A stretch of 14,000 bases of DNA from Symbiodinium natans (Eukaryota > Sar > Dinophyceae > Suessiales > Symbiodiniaceae): positions 126,001-140,000 of the forward strand of contig CAJNDS010002525.1 of NCBI GenBank assembly GCA_905221605.1, given 5' to 3'. The notes below the pieces were generated by a model. That model had not been told where the DNA came from. It saw only the letters and a program-made list of their open reading frames with translations, and did no database searches. Position 1 is the stretch's first letter. Every line of letters begins with the position of its first letter. A program made the position numbers and the translations under genes. This document shows, piece after piece, positions 1 to 6,029 of this stretch.

Positions 1-27
1 CAGAATTGGGTTGCTAAGTACCTCCAA
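1..27 (+). mobile_element. Right end of a truncated MITE-like element
   Basis: The first bases read GGGTTGCTAAGTAC-CTCCAAG, matching the right terminus of the element at 10676-10885 (GGGTTACTAAGTAC..CCTCCAAG). The rest of the element lies outside the window. The terminal CCAAG could serve as a 3-prime splice site. The following frame reads (x)SHEALN and stops at about 50, a possible short last exon on the plus strand. Confidence 0.4.
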
Positions 28-280
28 GAAAGCCACGAAGCCCTGAATTAGACCTTAAACCTTGAAAACGAGTCCTATCGCCCCCGAACATGTCCAGCGA
101 CTCATCGGCCCGCCTTGCTGAATCCGATATGTGTGACCACTGCCTGCAAGCATCGTGGCTTTTGTCACTTTCATGCCCCCCCCCCCCACCCACAACATAC
201 AGCCAACCATCTGCAAGATAAGTCTCCAGCAGAGTGACAGAGAAGGACCCTTGTATCAAGTTATCAGCTTGAAGGCGCAC
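14..280 (-). other. Weak coding-like stretch
   Basis: The minus strand is open for 88 codons, starting MRLQADNLIQGSFSVTLLET and containing a glycine run from a C-tract (178-188). The part at about 14-165 has exon-like composition. No splice sites or family could be assigned, so this may be an exon fragment or chance. Confidence 0.2.
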
Positions 281-374
281 GTCTTTTTCACGTTCCCAAC
301 ATAGGGCTTCTTGAGTTCGTGCCTCACTTCTTATGGGCAGACCCTATCCCCTATACCCTACCCCCTAGACCCTT

Positions 375-482
375 TTTTGCCGCAACTTTCCAGCTTGGCC
401 TTGCAACCGTGGCGGCATAAATGCTTTTCAAGCCCTTCTCTCGGTCCAGTCCTCCTCCTCTTGGTAGCCCAGTAACCACATG
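375..482 (-). other. Possible exon fragment upstream of a CCCTAAA array
   Basis: The minus strand is open through GLEKHLCRHGCKAKLESCGK with fairly GC-rich third positions, and stops at a TAG in degenerate telomere-like sequence. The C/H spacing looks slightly like a metal-binding patch but matches no family I can name. There is no clear donor or acceptor. Confidence 0.2.
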
Positions 483-483
483 A

Positions 484-528
484 CCCTAAACCCTAAACCC
501 TAAACCCTGAACCCAAAACCCTAAACCC
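484..528 (+). repeat. CCCTAAA telomere-like array, short
   Basis: About six CCCTAAA-type units with variants (CCCTGAA, CCCAAAA). Degenerate units also occur at 344-370. The stretch 529-713 has no recognisable gene; it holds a small inverted repeat (GAACC/GGTTC) near 572-588. Confidence 0.85.
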
Positions 529-713
529 AATGAGGGCAACCTTTTTGGCTACTTCACAAGGGAACAATAGAGAACCTTAAGGGGTTCTACGTTGGAGATC
601 CCCCCCAAATAGTTGCGAAGCAAAGGAAGCGAAGGTCAAATTGCAAGCATGGCCTGGGTTCATCATGGTACGGCCCTATCAACTCCTTGTTAGAGGGGCT
701 CCTGGCCGTAATC

Positions 714-782
714 CCCTAAACCCTCAATCCTAAACCCTAAACCCTAAACCCTAAACCCTAAACCCTCAATCCTAAACCCTAG
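714..782 (+). repeat. CCCTAAA telomere-like array
   Basis: About ten units, mostly exact, with two CCTCAATCCTAAA variants placed symmetrically at the start and end. Confidence 0.9.
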
Positions 783-910
783 ACTGTTGATGTAATGGGG
801 ATTGACCGAATGTATAATCCCTTCCCCGTAATATTAGAACACCCCTCATGCAAACATCCCCGTGACCCCAAAACCCGAGCCCATACCCGCCCCTACTCAA
901 GCCAGAAACA

Positions 911-945
911 TTTTTTTTTTTTTTTTTTTTGTGTGTGGGGGGGGG
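911..945 (+). repeat. T20 tract followed by GT repeats and a G9 run
   Basis: Twenty T residues (911-930) are followed by GTGTGT and nine G residues. The same order (T20 then G11) recurs at 5686-5716. Beyond it, 983-1066 is open on the minus strand with exon-like composition (ECVIAAVGGCLEHEPQAP), but no splice sites are convincing. Confidence 0.85.
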
Positions 946-1097
946 TTCTTGATCCTAGGAGGGGTTTAATATTAGGGGGAAGGGGTTAGCCCCCTTGCTG
1001 TTGCTGTCCGGATTTGGGGCTTGGGGCTCGTGTTCCAGGCATCCGCCTACCGCCGCAATGACGCACTCCACCCCTTTTTGTATCTATGTCGCTCCTA

Positions 1098-1133
1098 ACC
1101 AAAAGCTCAACCGCCAGAAGGAGAGCTTTTGGT
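1098..1133. other. Perfect 11 bp stem-loop downstream of the minus-strand gene
   Basis: ACCAAAAGCTC at 1098-1108 pairs with GAGCTTTTGGT at 1123-1133 over a 14-base loop. It lies about 95 bp past the stop of the 613-codon gene, so it could be in the 3-prime UTR or simply be a fold-back element. No function is shown. Confidence 0.5.
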
Positions 1134-1143
1134 CAGTTCTCGA

Positions 1144-1219
1144 AATTAGGGTCCCTTTTTAGGTACCCTAAATGAGAGGGGGCACCTTATAATGAGGACC
1201 CAAAAAGGAAAATAATTCA
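1144..1219. mobile_element. Fold-back MITE-like element just after the stop codon
   Basis: The left arm (GAAATTAGGGTCCCTTTTTA.., 1144-1168) pairs imperfectly with the right arm (..GGACCCAAAAAGG.AAATAATTC to 1219). It ends seven bases from the TGA of the minus-strand gene, so it would form the start of the 3-prime UTR. The AATTAGGG and GGTACC words recall the element at 4970-5081. Confidence 0.45.
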
Positions 1220-1225
1220 GGGAAA

Positions 1226-3840
1226 TCACCATTTCTTTTCTTGGCCTGTCGCCTTGGGCGACGAGGCGGACAGTTCAGCGACTTCCTTCTCGATGTAATG
1301 GTAGCCTTTCCTATACCGAACTTGCAACCCTAGCAAAAGTTACAATAATTTTAGCTGCTTCTTAGGATGACAGTACCCTACTACTAAACCCTAAACCCTA
1401 AACCCTAGACCCCAAACCCCAAACCCTAAACCCTAAAACGCAAATACTTCCAAGTTCCCCCCCAAGTTTCCGTTCCAGCCAGGCGACCTCCGCCTTCTGT
1501 GAGTTTCCTAAGCCCTCGGAGTGTTCCAGAAACTGGCGGTCGCCTTCCGGCAGCCAGGCCAAGAAGAGCCGATACACCTCAAGGGGGGTTTAGGGTTTAG
1601 GGTTTAGGGTTTAGGGTTTAGGGTTTAGGGTTTAGGGTTTAGGGTTTAGGGTTTAGGGTTTAGGGTTTAGGGCTTAGGGCTTAGGGTCTAGAGTTGAGGC
1701 TTTAGGGCTTAGGGTTTAAGGAGTTTCTCAAAAAAGGAACCCCTAGGAACCGCAAGGGTTTATACCTAGGGGCTAGAATGAGAAGCACCCACCTCTCGAG
1801 AAAAGGGGGATGAGCCATCTGGGCCTTTGTCCTTCGAGAGGTGGTCCAAGCCATCGTCCAGCGCTCTGAGGAAACCCTGTGACTTCTCAAAGTCTATTTT
1901 TTGGCTGAAGATCCATTCCCTTCGAAGATGCTCTGCGCCAGCTGCCGCAAAGTCTGCTACCTTCCCTTGGCCTTTCCTTACTTCTCCAATAACCAAGGGG
2001 AAAAAAGGTTAAACTTTATTATTCCTACTAAATAAGGGAACCCCAAAAGTTTAAAGTTCAGCTGTTGGAGAAGTAAGTTTCTTACCATTGAAAAAGTAGA
2101 CCTCAAGGGTGGCCCCCAGCTGGACTGCCTTCTCTATGTTGGCGATCCAACGGGACCACCATTGGCAACCCCAGGGTTTGGGCTCGCCGTAGAGGGGCAC
2201 ACACCAGCATTCACCTAGGGGTTTCCGCAATTCGGGGTACCTTATTGGGGGCCTCTTGTTAAGGGAATCCTACTTTTTGGGTTCTATACTAGAGGTCCCT
2301 TATTTTCGTACTCGCCCACCTGCCAAGTCACACAAGTCCTCCGCGGTGGGAATGGGATCGTGCAGCCCATAGTGTGCTGAACCCTCTGGCAGAAACACCT
2401 AGTTCATGGTTGGAATAGTATTTAAACTATAAACTGCCATGTTTCATGGAGTTTTAAGTAGCCTTAAAAACTCTTCAACATGCAAAATGTTACTCCACTA
2501 TGGCAACGACACCACCGCAGCACTGATCTCGTGCTTCCGAGACCCCGTCACCAGGGAGTCCCAGGCAGACTCGTACTTGCCCGGCCAGGAAGAAACCGCG
2601 TGACGGTTTGGGAGGACATTACCTAGGATGGCCCTCAAAACCCTCTGAAAAAATATTCTTCCTGAAGATGATCCCCTTAAGCCACACAAGGGAAAAATAC
2701 AAAAATGTCCCAAGGGCCTACCGAGCTACCTTCAAAGACGATGGTCCTCTGGTTCATTTCCAACACCGCTTGGTTCAACTCCTCCCTCGGAGGCTGAAGC
2801 AGGGAAGAGACTGCTAGGACAGGGCCAGAGCCACAACTGCACTTTGCAAGGGCATTCAGGATCATCAATGGCCAACGGAAGGGCACCACGCAACCTTTTC
2901 CCACAGTCGCCCACCTTTTAATCCCCAGAGTCCGTAAGCGGCATATGAGGCAGCACACAAAACACGCCACAATGACGGGCAGTGTCCAGGTGGTGGCAAT
3001 GACCCAGCCGTGGCCTTTGGCGCTGAAGTAGATGGTCACGAGAATGGCGCAACTGAAGCACACGGTCGGAACGCTGAAGCAACAGCAAACAAAAAGTGAC
3101 TTTCGCCAGTCTTGATTGCCGTTGTCCTCGCTACCGAAAAACGTGGCGCCGCGCTCCGTGTAGCTCTGAAACTCGGGCCGCGCAGCGCGCACGGAAGCCT
3201 GGAGCTGGGATGCGGTGGTGTCGTCGGCGGCCGCCTGCAGCACGCTGACTCCGCCCATGGCACAGCACCAGAGCACCACGAGGGCAGCGGCGAAGCCCAC
3301 GGCCGGGAGGCGGTCGTGGTGATCGAAGGTCAGCAGCCTGCTCTGGGTGGCCACCGTGAGAGAGATGACCAGACTCAGAGACACTGAGATAGTGACGGCT
3401 GTGCAGATGAGAACGTTCTTTTGCCTCCTGAGGGTTTTTCGATTCACTTCCTCATACAGCTGCTTGCTGATTGCCTGCTGCCGTGCCTTTCTTAAACGAG
3501 ATTCCTCCTTTGCTGCCTTTGTTTCTTGTTGGATCAGTTCCATGGCTTCAAGAGAGAAGTCGCCGAAATCCTGCGACAACAGCAAGCTTCTACCAGCATC
3601 GGCGGCGCAGCTCCCAAAGACTCCCGGATCGTCGCGCAGTCTCACTACAACCTCCGTGTCCATTCCCACGGGAAATTTGCGTATGAAGCCCGGGTAGAGG
3701 ACTTGCGAGTCGAGCGATCCACAGCTCACCTCGACAGCCCCATTCAGATCATTGAACACTTCGCAGGTCTTGATGTTGTCGTGGTCATCACAGGTTCGCA
3801 CACCAGAAAAGCTCCATGGCTCAGTCGAAATCTCTGCCAT
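1226..3840 (-). CDS. Seven-exon gene, 613-residue four-pass membrane protein of unknown family
   Basis: Exons in transcript order are 3840-2730, 2622-2513, 2398-2320, 2214-2086, 1971-1793, 1577-1448 and 1329-1226, ending in TGA. They total 1842 nt, exactly 614 codons, and every junction keeps phase. I chose ATG 3840 because it sits in an ACCATGG context. The frame stays open 20 codons upstream, but those codons translate telomere-like repeat. Residues 1-95 look soluble. Residues 96-140 are charged and coiled-coil-like (QQETKAAKEESRLRKARQQA). Membrane segments lie near 143-165, 179-202, 249-273 and 279-302. The C-terminal half (about 370-613) looks like an alpha/beta domain, with motifs such as SSWPGKYESAWDSLV, VFLPEGSAHYGLHDPIPTAE and PKPWGCQWWSRWIANIEKA. 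GC-rich third positions support coding. Exon 5 could instead start at 1980, adding three residues, and exon 2 could start at 2661. Function is unknown; a membrane-anchored enzyme or binding protein is only a guess. Confidence 0.75.
1330..1447 (-). other. Intron 6 (118 nt, phase 1) starting with a TTTAGGG array
   Basis: The donor is TTGGAA^GTATTT and the acceptor TTTTGCTAG^GGTTGC. The sense strand enters a TTTAGGG/TTTGGGG tract within ten bases of the donor. That is the opposite orientation to the array in intron 5, so exon 6 is bracketed by complementary repeats in the pre-mRNA. There is no boundary direct repeat beyond AG. Confidence 0.6.
1385..1438 (+). repeat. CCCTAAA/CCCCAAA array inside intron 6
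   Basis: About seven units with CCCCAAA variants in the middle. On the transcribed strand it reads TTTAGGG and starts right after the 5-prime splice site. Confidence 0.9.
1578..1792 (-). other. Intron 5 (215 nt, phase 0): hairpin element plus telomere-like array
   Basis: The donor is CGAGAG^GTGGGT and the acceptor CCCTTGAG^GTGTAT, with GAGGTG at both ends. The 5-prime part holds an inverted repeat (CCCCTAGG 1740-1747 with CCTAGGGG 1765-1772; TTCTCA 1725-1730 with TGAGAA 1779-1784). The 3-prime part is a CCCTAAA array in the sense strand, running almost to the acceptor, where its pyrimidines can act as the polypyrimidine tract. It is about 100 nt longer than the other introns, by roughly the length of the array. 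Confidence 0.65.
1588..1720 (+). repeat. TTTAGGG array inside intron 5
   Basis: About twelve near-perfect TTTAGGG units, then decayed CTTAGGG and TCTAGAG units. On the transcribed strand it reads CCCTAAA and ends about ten bases before the exon 6 acceptor. Confidence 0.95.
1972..2085 (-). mobile_element. Intron 4 (114 nt, phase 1) with perfect 13 bp terminal inverted repeats
   Basis: On the plus strand CTTACTTCTCCAA at 1977-1989 is the exact reverse complement of 2065-2077. TTTC lies directly outside both repeats, a possible 4 bp target duplication. An inner stem (TTAAACTTT with AAAGTTTAA) follows. The donor is AATG^GTAAGA. I chose acceptor GGAAAG^GCC (exon from 1971), but GAAG^TAAGG (exon from 1980) also keeps phase. 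Removing the element and one TTTC also leaves an open frame across the junction, as expected if it inserted into coding sequence. Confidence 0.65.
2215..2319 (-). mobile_element. Intron 3 (105 nt, phase 1), copy of a MITE-like family
   Basis: The donor is GGCAG^GTGGGC and the acceptor CCCCTAG^GTGAAT, with AGGTG at both boundaries. Read on the plus strand, this intron is homologous to the separate element at 4970-5081. They share GGGGTACCTTATTGGGG (17 of 17), GGAATCCTACT and CTATACTA in the same order, plus a related TTTCCG(A/C)AATT.GGGGTAC end. An intron and a free-standing element from one family point to intron gain by transposition. Confidence 0.65.
2399..2512 (-). other. Intron 2 (114 nt, phase 0), imperfect fold-back
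   Basis: The donor is GCGGTG^GTGTCG and the acceptor GAACTAG^GTGTTT, so GGTGT is repeated at both boundaries. A three-nucleotide shift of the donor is also possible. The interior folds back on itself: GAGTTTTTAA and TTAAAACTC face each other over a six-base spacer, with imperfect complementarity further out. That is the shape expected of a decayed inverted-repeat element. Splicing restores the exon 2 to exon 3 reading ISAAV-VFLPEG. Confidence 0.6.
2623..2729 (-). other. Intron 1 (107 nt, phase 1) with AGGTA boundary repeats
   Basis: The donor reads GAAG^GTAGCT and the acceptor ATCCTAG^GTAATG. AGGTA is present at both boundaries, like a target-site duplication. Reading straight through the donor adds 16 residues and then hits a stop at 2677. 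An alternative acceptor at 2662 (CTTCAG^GAAG) is also in phase. I prefer 2623 because introns 2, 3 and 6 also end in CTAG^G. The two arms are weakly inverted around a central CTTAAG. Confidence 0.6.
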
Positions 3841-3850
3841 GGTTGGGGGA

Positions 3851-3958
3851 CAAGAGTTTAGGGTCTGGGGCTTAGGGTTTCGGGTTCCGATACACCTCAT
3901 GGGGTAGGGTTTAGGGTCTTTGTCTTAGGTGTAGGTTTCTGAGTTTAGGGCTCAGGGT
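3851..3958 (+). repeat. Degenerate telomere-like repeat in the 5-prime flank of the gene
   Basis: Decayed TTTAGGG units lie just upstream of ATG 3840. On the transcribed strand this is a CCCTAAG/CCCCAG pyrimidine-rich stretch that could hold a trans-splicing acceptor. Positions 3889-3905 repeat the exon 6 acceptor region (see findings). No promoter motif is recognised. 3959-4070 shows nothing else. Confidence 0.6.
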
Positions 3959-4070
3959 AACGGGGGCTTCGTGTTGGAGTCTAACAGGGCATAATCTTTC
4001 TCTCATGTCATATAAAATGCGCAAAGGATCTTAGAAGATGCTGTCTTTAGACTAAACACCCAACATGTGC

Positions 4071-4178
4071 CCCTAAGGGTCCATGTACCTTATTATTATA
4101 CACTTGGGCCCCAAAGTGCCTATATAGGAAGTACTTTAAGGGCCAAGTATTACATATTTAGGTACTTAGGGTGCTATA
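4071..4178. mobile_element. About 105 bp fold-back element centred on CCTATATAGG
   Basis: An imperfect palindrome centres on CCTATATAGG (about 4119-4128). CTTGGGCCCC..AAAGT at 4103-4117 faces ACTTT..GGGCCAAG at 4133-4147, and outer arms CCCTAAG..GTACCT and AGGTACTTAGGGTGC extend it to about 4178. Its size matches the other MITE-like elements. It lies about 230 bp upstream of the gene start at 3840. Confidence 0.5.
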
Positions 4179-4230
4179 GCGCCTTCCAGCGTCAAATGGA
4201 CCTAGATGGGCCATGCCATGAGGCGGAAAC
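4178..4230 (+). other. Short exon-like open stretch
   Basis: The plus strand reads SAFQRQMDLDGPCHEAETFE before a stop, with exon-like composition and a possible donor CGA^GTGATG. It is too short to assign. Confidence 0.15.
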
Positions 4231-4240
4231 TTTCGAGTGA

Positions 4241-4287
4241 TGGTTTAGGGTTTAGGGTTTAGGGTTTTGGGTTTAGGGTTTAGGGTT
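4241..4287 (+). repeat. TTTAGGG array
   Basis: Six TTTAGGG-type units, one TTTTGGG. Immediately after it, 4300-4377 is an ATG-started 25-codon frame (MERSSKKQGKGTTVRPRNSS..) in an ACCATGG context with a possible donor AAAG^GTACCA. This could be a first exon or chance. Confidence 0.9.
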
Positions 4288-4437
4288 GGTTAGTTCACCA
4301 TGGAACGTTCATCCAAAAAGCAGGGAAAGGGTACCACGGTGCGACCAAGGAACTCTAGCTCCCTGATTCCCGATTAAGAACACATACGTTACGTAGATAT
4401 GTTGGGATATATCTGGCATATCTTTCGCAAAACCCTC

Positions 4438-4508
4438 CGAAACCCTAACCCCCAACCCCCAACCCCCAACCCCCAACCCCTAACCCCTAACCCCTAAACC
4501 CTAAACCC
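4438..4508 (+). repeat. Variant telomere-like array (CCCTAA, CCCCCAA, CCCCTAA, CCCTAAA)
   Basis: Units change stepwise from CCCCCAA through CCCCTAA to CCCTAAA. The mirror-image variants (TTAGGGG, TTGGGGG) begin the array at 4803. Confidence 0.9.
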
Positions 4509-4537
4509 GCTGTCCTTCCCTGAAGCCAAGAGCCCGC

Positions 4538-4611
4538 CTGAGACCGCTTAGGGTGGCTCGTGAGCTTCTTGGCATATCGGATGCCCGTGGGGCTGAAGTA
4601 GTACTCCTTGT
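4538..4611 (-). CDS. Candidate exon with an MBD-like YYFSPTG motif
   Basis: Preceded on the sense strand by a CCCTAAA array and the acceptor CTCCGAG^AC. It reads DKEYYFSPTGIRYAKKL then a basic SHPKRSQ, and ends at an apparent GC donor (TCTCAG^GCGGGC). The frame stays open beyond (AGSWLQGRTA). The YYFSPTG core followed by K/R-rich residues resembles the methyl-CpG-binding domain core (YY.SP.GK..RSK), but only about 25 residues are visible. Third positions are GC-rich. An upstream partner could be the exon at 4763-4700, but the phases do not match. Confidence 0.45.
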
Positions 4612-4619
4612 CTCGGAGG

Positions 4620-4663
4620 GGTTTAGGGTTTAGGGTTTAGGGTTTAGGGTTTAGGGTTTAGGG
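4620..4663 (+). repeat. TTTAGGG array
   Basis: Six near-perfect units directly abutting the exon-like island 4509-4619. Confidence 0.95.
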
Positions 4664-4699
4664 GGCTACAGGAGCATTCTGGAGACAGGAGGGTGTCAC

Positions 4700-4763
4700 C
4701 CTGAAAGCCGCTCCCAGCGCTCCTCGCCATCGATCAGCACGGATGTGTGATACCCAGCGAATC
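4700..4763 (-). CDS. Candidate exon, minus strand (strand uncertain)
   Basis: Acceptor TGGGCAG^GATTCG and donor TTTCAGG^GTGACA bracket an open frame ending HTSVLIDGEERWERLSG, with mostly G/C third positions. The plus strand is also open over 4673-4802 (EGVTLKAAPSAPRHRSARMC..) between CTACAG^GA and AGAG^GTTAGG, so the strand is not settled. I favour minus because the codon pattern is stronger and the neighbouring exon at 4611-4538 is minus. Confidence 0.35.
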
Positions 4764-4802
4764 CTGCCCATCCTGACCAACGTAGCCAAGAACCACACTA
4801 GA

Positions 4803-4966
4803 GGTTAGGGTTAGGGGTTAGGGGTTAGGGGTTGGGGGTTAGGGTTTAGGGTTTAGGGTTTAGGGTTTAGGGTTTAGGGTTTAGGGTTTAGGGTTTAGGG
4901 TTTAGGGTTTAGGGTTTAGGGTTTAGGGTTTAGGGTTTAGGGTTTAGGGTTTAGGTCTAGGGTTCA
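4803..4966 (+). repeat. Longest TTTAGGG array of the window
   Basis: It starts as TTAGGG/TTAGGGG/TTGGGGG variants (4803-4842), then about fifteen exact TTTAGGG units, then a decayed end. Confidence 0.95.
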
Positions 4967-4969
4967 GAT

Positions 4970-5081
4970 GGGGATTTCCGAAATTAGGGGTACTAAGGGG
5001 TACCTTATTGGGGTCCTTACAATAAAGGAATCCTACTGTTTGGGGGGCTATACTAAGGATCCCTGGCTTTCGGAAACCCCC
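4970..5081. mobile_element. MITE-like element (112 bp), relative of intron 3
   Basis: Terminal inverted repeats GGGGATTTCCGAAA (4970-4983) and TTTCGGAAACCCCC (5068-5081) match 13 of 14. The interior shares ordered blocks with intron 3 of the minus-strand gene. No coding capacity, so it would be non-autonomous. Confidence 0.65.
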
Positions 5082-5150
5082 AACTGGGCTCTGGTTAAGG
5101 AACTTCCGGGGGGTTCAGGGGCTTAGGGTTTAAGTGCTTACTGGGCTCTT

Positions 5151-5216
5151 GGTTTAGGGTTTAGGGTTTAGGGTTTAGGGTTTAGGGTTTAGGGTTTAGG
5201 GTTTAGGGTTTAGGGT
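5151..5216 (+). repeat. TTTAGGG array
   Basis: About nine exact units. The following stretch 5217-5310 is open on the minus strand (VDIALNFKPLTGLLFLLRHY..) but has no clear splice sites. Confidence 0.95.
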
Positions 5217-5310
5217 ATAACAAGGGCAATAGTGTACACACGATAGTGCCTCAGAAGAAACAATAGCCCAGTCAAGGGTTTGAAGTTCAGGGCGATGTCT
5301 ACACCCGCAA

Positions 5311-5353
5311 TTAGGGTTTAGGGTTTAAGGTTTTTGGGTTTAGGGTTTAGGGG
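5311..5353 (+). repeat. Short TTTAGGG array
   Basis: Four or five units, partly decayed. A decayed CCCTAAA tract follows at 5409-5465. Confidence 0.8.
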
Positions 5354-5511
5354 TGGCTCTAAACCCACAAAACATGCAAACACAGATCAGACCCCCGCAA
5401 AAGAAAGTCTAAACTGAACCCTAAACTCGAAGGCTGAACCCTAAAGCCTAAACCCAAAACCCTAATTAGAAAATACAAAAAGCTCTTAGAGGTGGCATCG
5501 GGGAACCCAGG

Positions 5512-5559
5512 TTAAGTGGCGCGGTCCTCGTGCAGTCGCCGCCAACTCCACTTCGAGGC
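5512..5559 (-). CDS. Candidate terminal exon fragment, minus strand
   Basis: Acceptor CGCCCGCAG^GCC, then ASKWSWRRLHEDRAT and TAA. An upstream open frame in the same register extends it (WAPLAVACARPQ), so the start is not fixed. Composition is exon-like. Family unknown. Confidence 0.3.
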   Translation of the reverse strand, partial: ASKWSWRRLHEDRAT

Positions 5560-5685
5560 CTGCGGGCGCGCGCACGCGACAGCTAAAGGAGCCCAGGTGA
5601 ATGGAAGGCCACAGTGCTTACAGTTTTATTAGGCGACGGGTTCGGGTTTAGGGGGCTTTTTTGGGCCCTTTTGGGCTTCTTCTGA

Positions 5686-5716
5686 TTTTTTTTTTTTTTT
5701 TTTTTGGGGGGGGGGG
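5686..5716 (+). repeat. T20 followed by G11
   Basis: Twenty T residues followed directly by eleven G residues, the second instance of this junction in the window. Confidence 0.9.
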
Positions 5717-5721
5717 TGTTT

Positions 5722-5843
5722 TTAGACTTCACGTTGAGGGTTTTGCTGGTCCTCGAAAGTGACTCGATTCTGAAAGCACACTTGCTGAGCCAGTGCCGTC
5801 TGCCCGTGCACCACTGAGTTCTCGGCCTGAATTGCTGAGCGAC
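5722..5843 (-). CDS. Candidate terminal exon, minus strand
   Basis: Acceptor TTTGCGCAG^GTC lies just inside a sense-strand CCCTAAA array. The phase 1 reading RSAIQAENSVVHGQTALAQQ..VTFEDQQNPQREV ends in TAA at 5722. Glutamine-rich and hydrophilic; no family recognised. The frame on the other strand (LLVLESDSILKAHLL..) is a weaker alternative. Confidence 0.45.
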
Positions 5844-5860
5844 CTGCGCAAATGATGGAG

Positions 5861-5906
5861 GTTTAGGGTTTAGGATTTAGGGTTTAGGGTTTAGGGTTCA
5901 GGGTTG
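5861..5906 (+). repeat. TTTAGGG array
   Basis: Five or six units, abutting the acceptor of the exon at 5843-5722. Between here and 6028 the minus strand is open (LEIVSFPIVLHPHRSPTK after CTTTCCAG^CTC), possibly another exon without a clear donor. Confidence 0.9.
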
Positions 5907-6029
5907 CAAAAGGAAATCCTCAACCCCAAAAAAAGGGGATGGGGAGGGGGCCGTATTTTGGTAGGGCTCCGGTGGGGATGCAAAACAATTGGAAAACTGA
6001 CTATCTCGAGCTGGAAAGCAGACGCCCTC

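Noticed and set aside
540-570. Spliced-leader-like word (CTTTTTGGCTACTTCAC)
   Set aside because: Only a partial resemblance to the dinoflagellate spliced leader core, with no leader-sized match.
2498-2713. A separate 71-codon minus-strand gene ending at 2498
   Set aside because: The 3-prime part is better explained as exon 2; continuation through CTAG^G acceptor and GTG donor keeps frame with exons 1 and 3.
3112-3861. Plus-strand open frames of 71-116 codons opposite exon 1
   Set aside because: Shadows of the strong minus-strand exon, which has membrane segments, a good start context and in-phase splicing.
3841-3900. Start of the membrane protein at 3900 (20 extra residues)
   Set aside because: The extra residues translate decayed telomere-like repeat; ATG 3840 has a better context.
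4803-4966. True chromosome end
   Set aside because: Arrays of both orientations recur throughout, and unique sequence continues on both sides, so these are interstitial.
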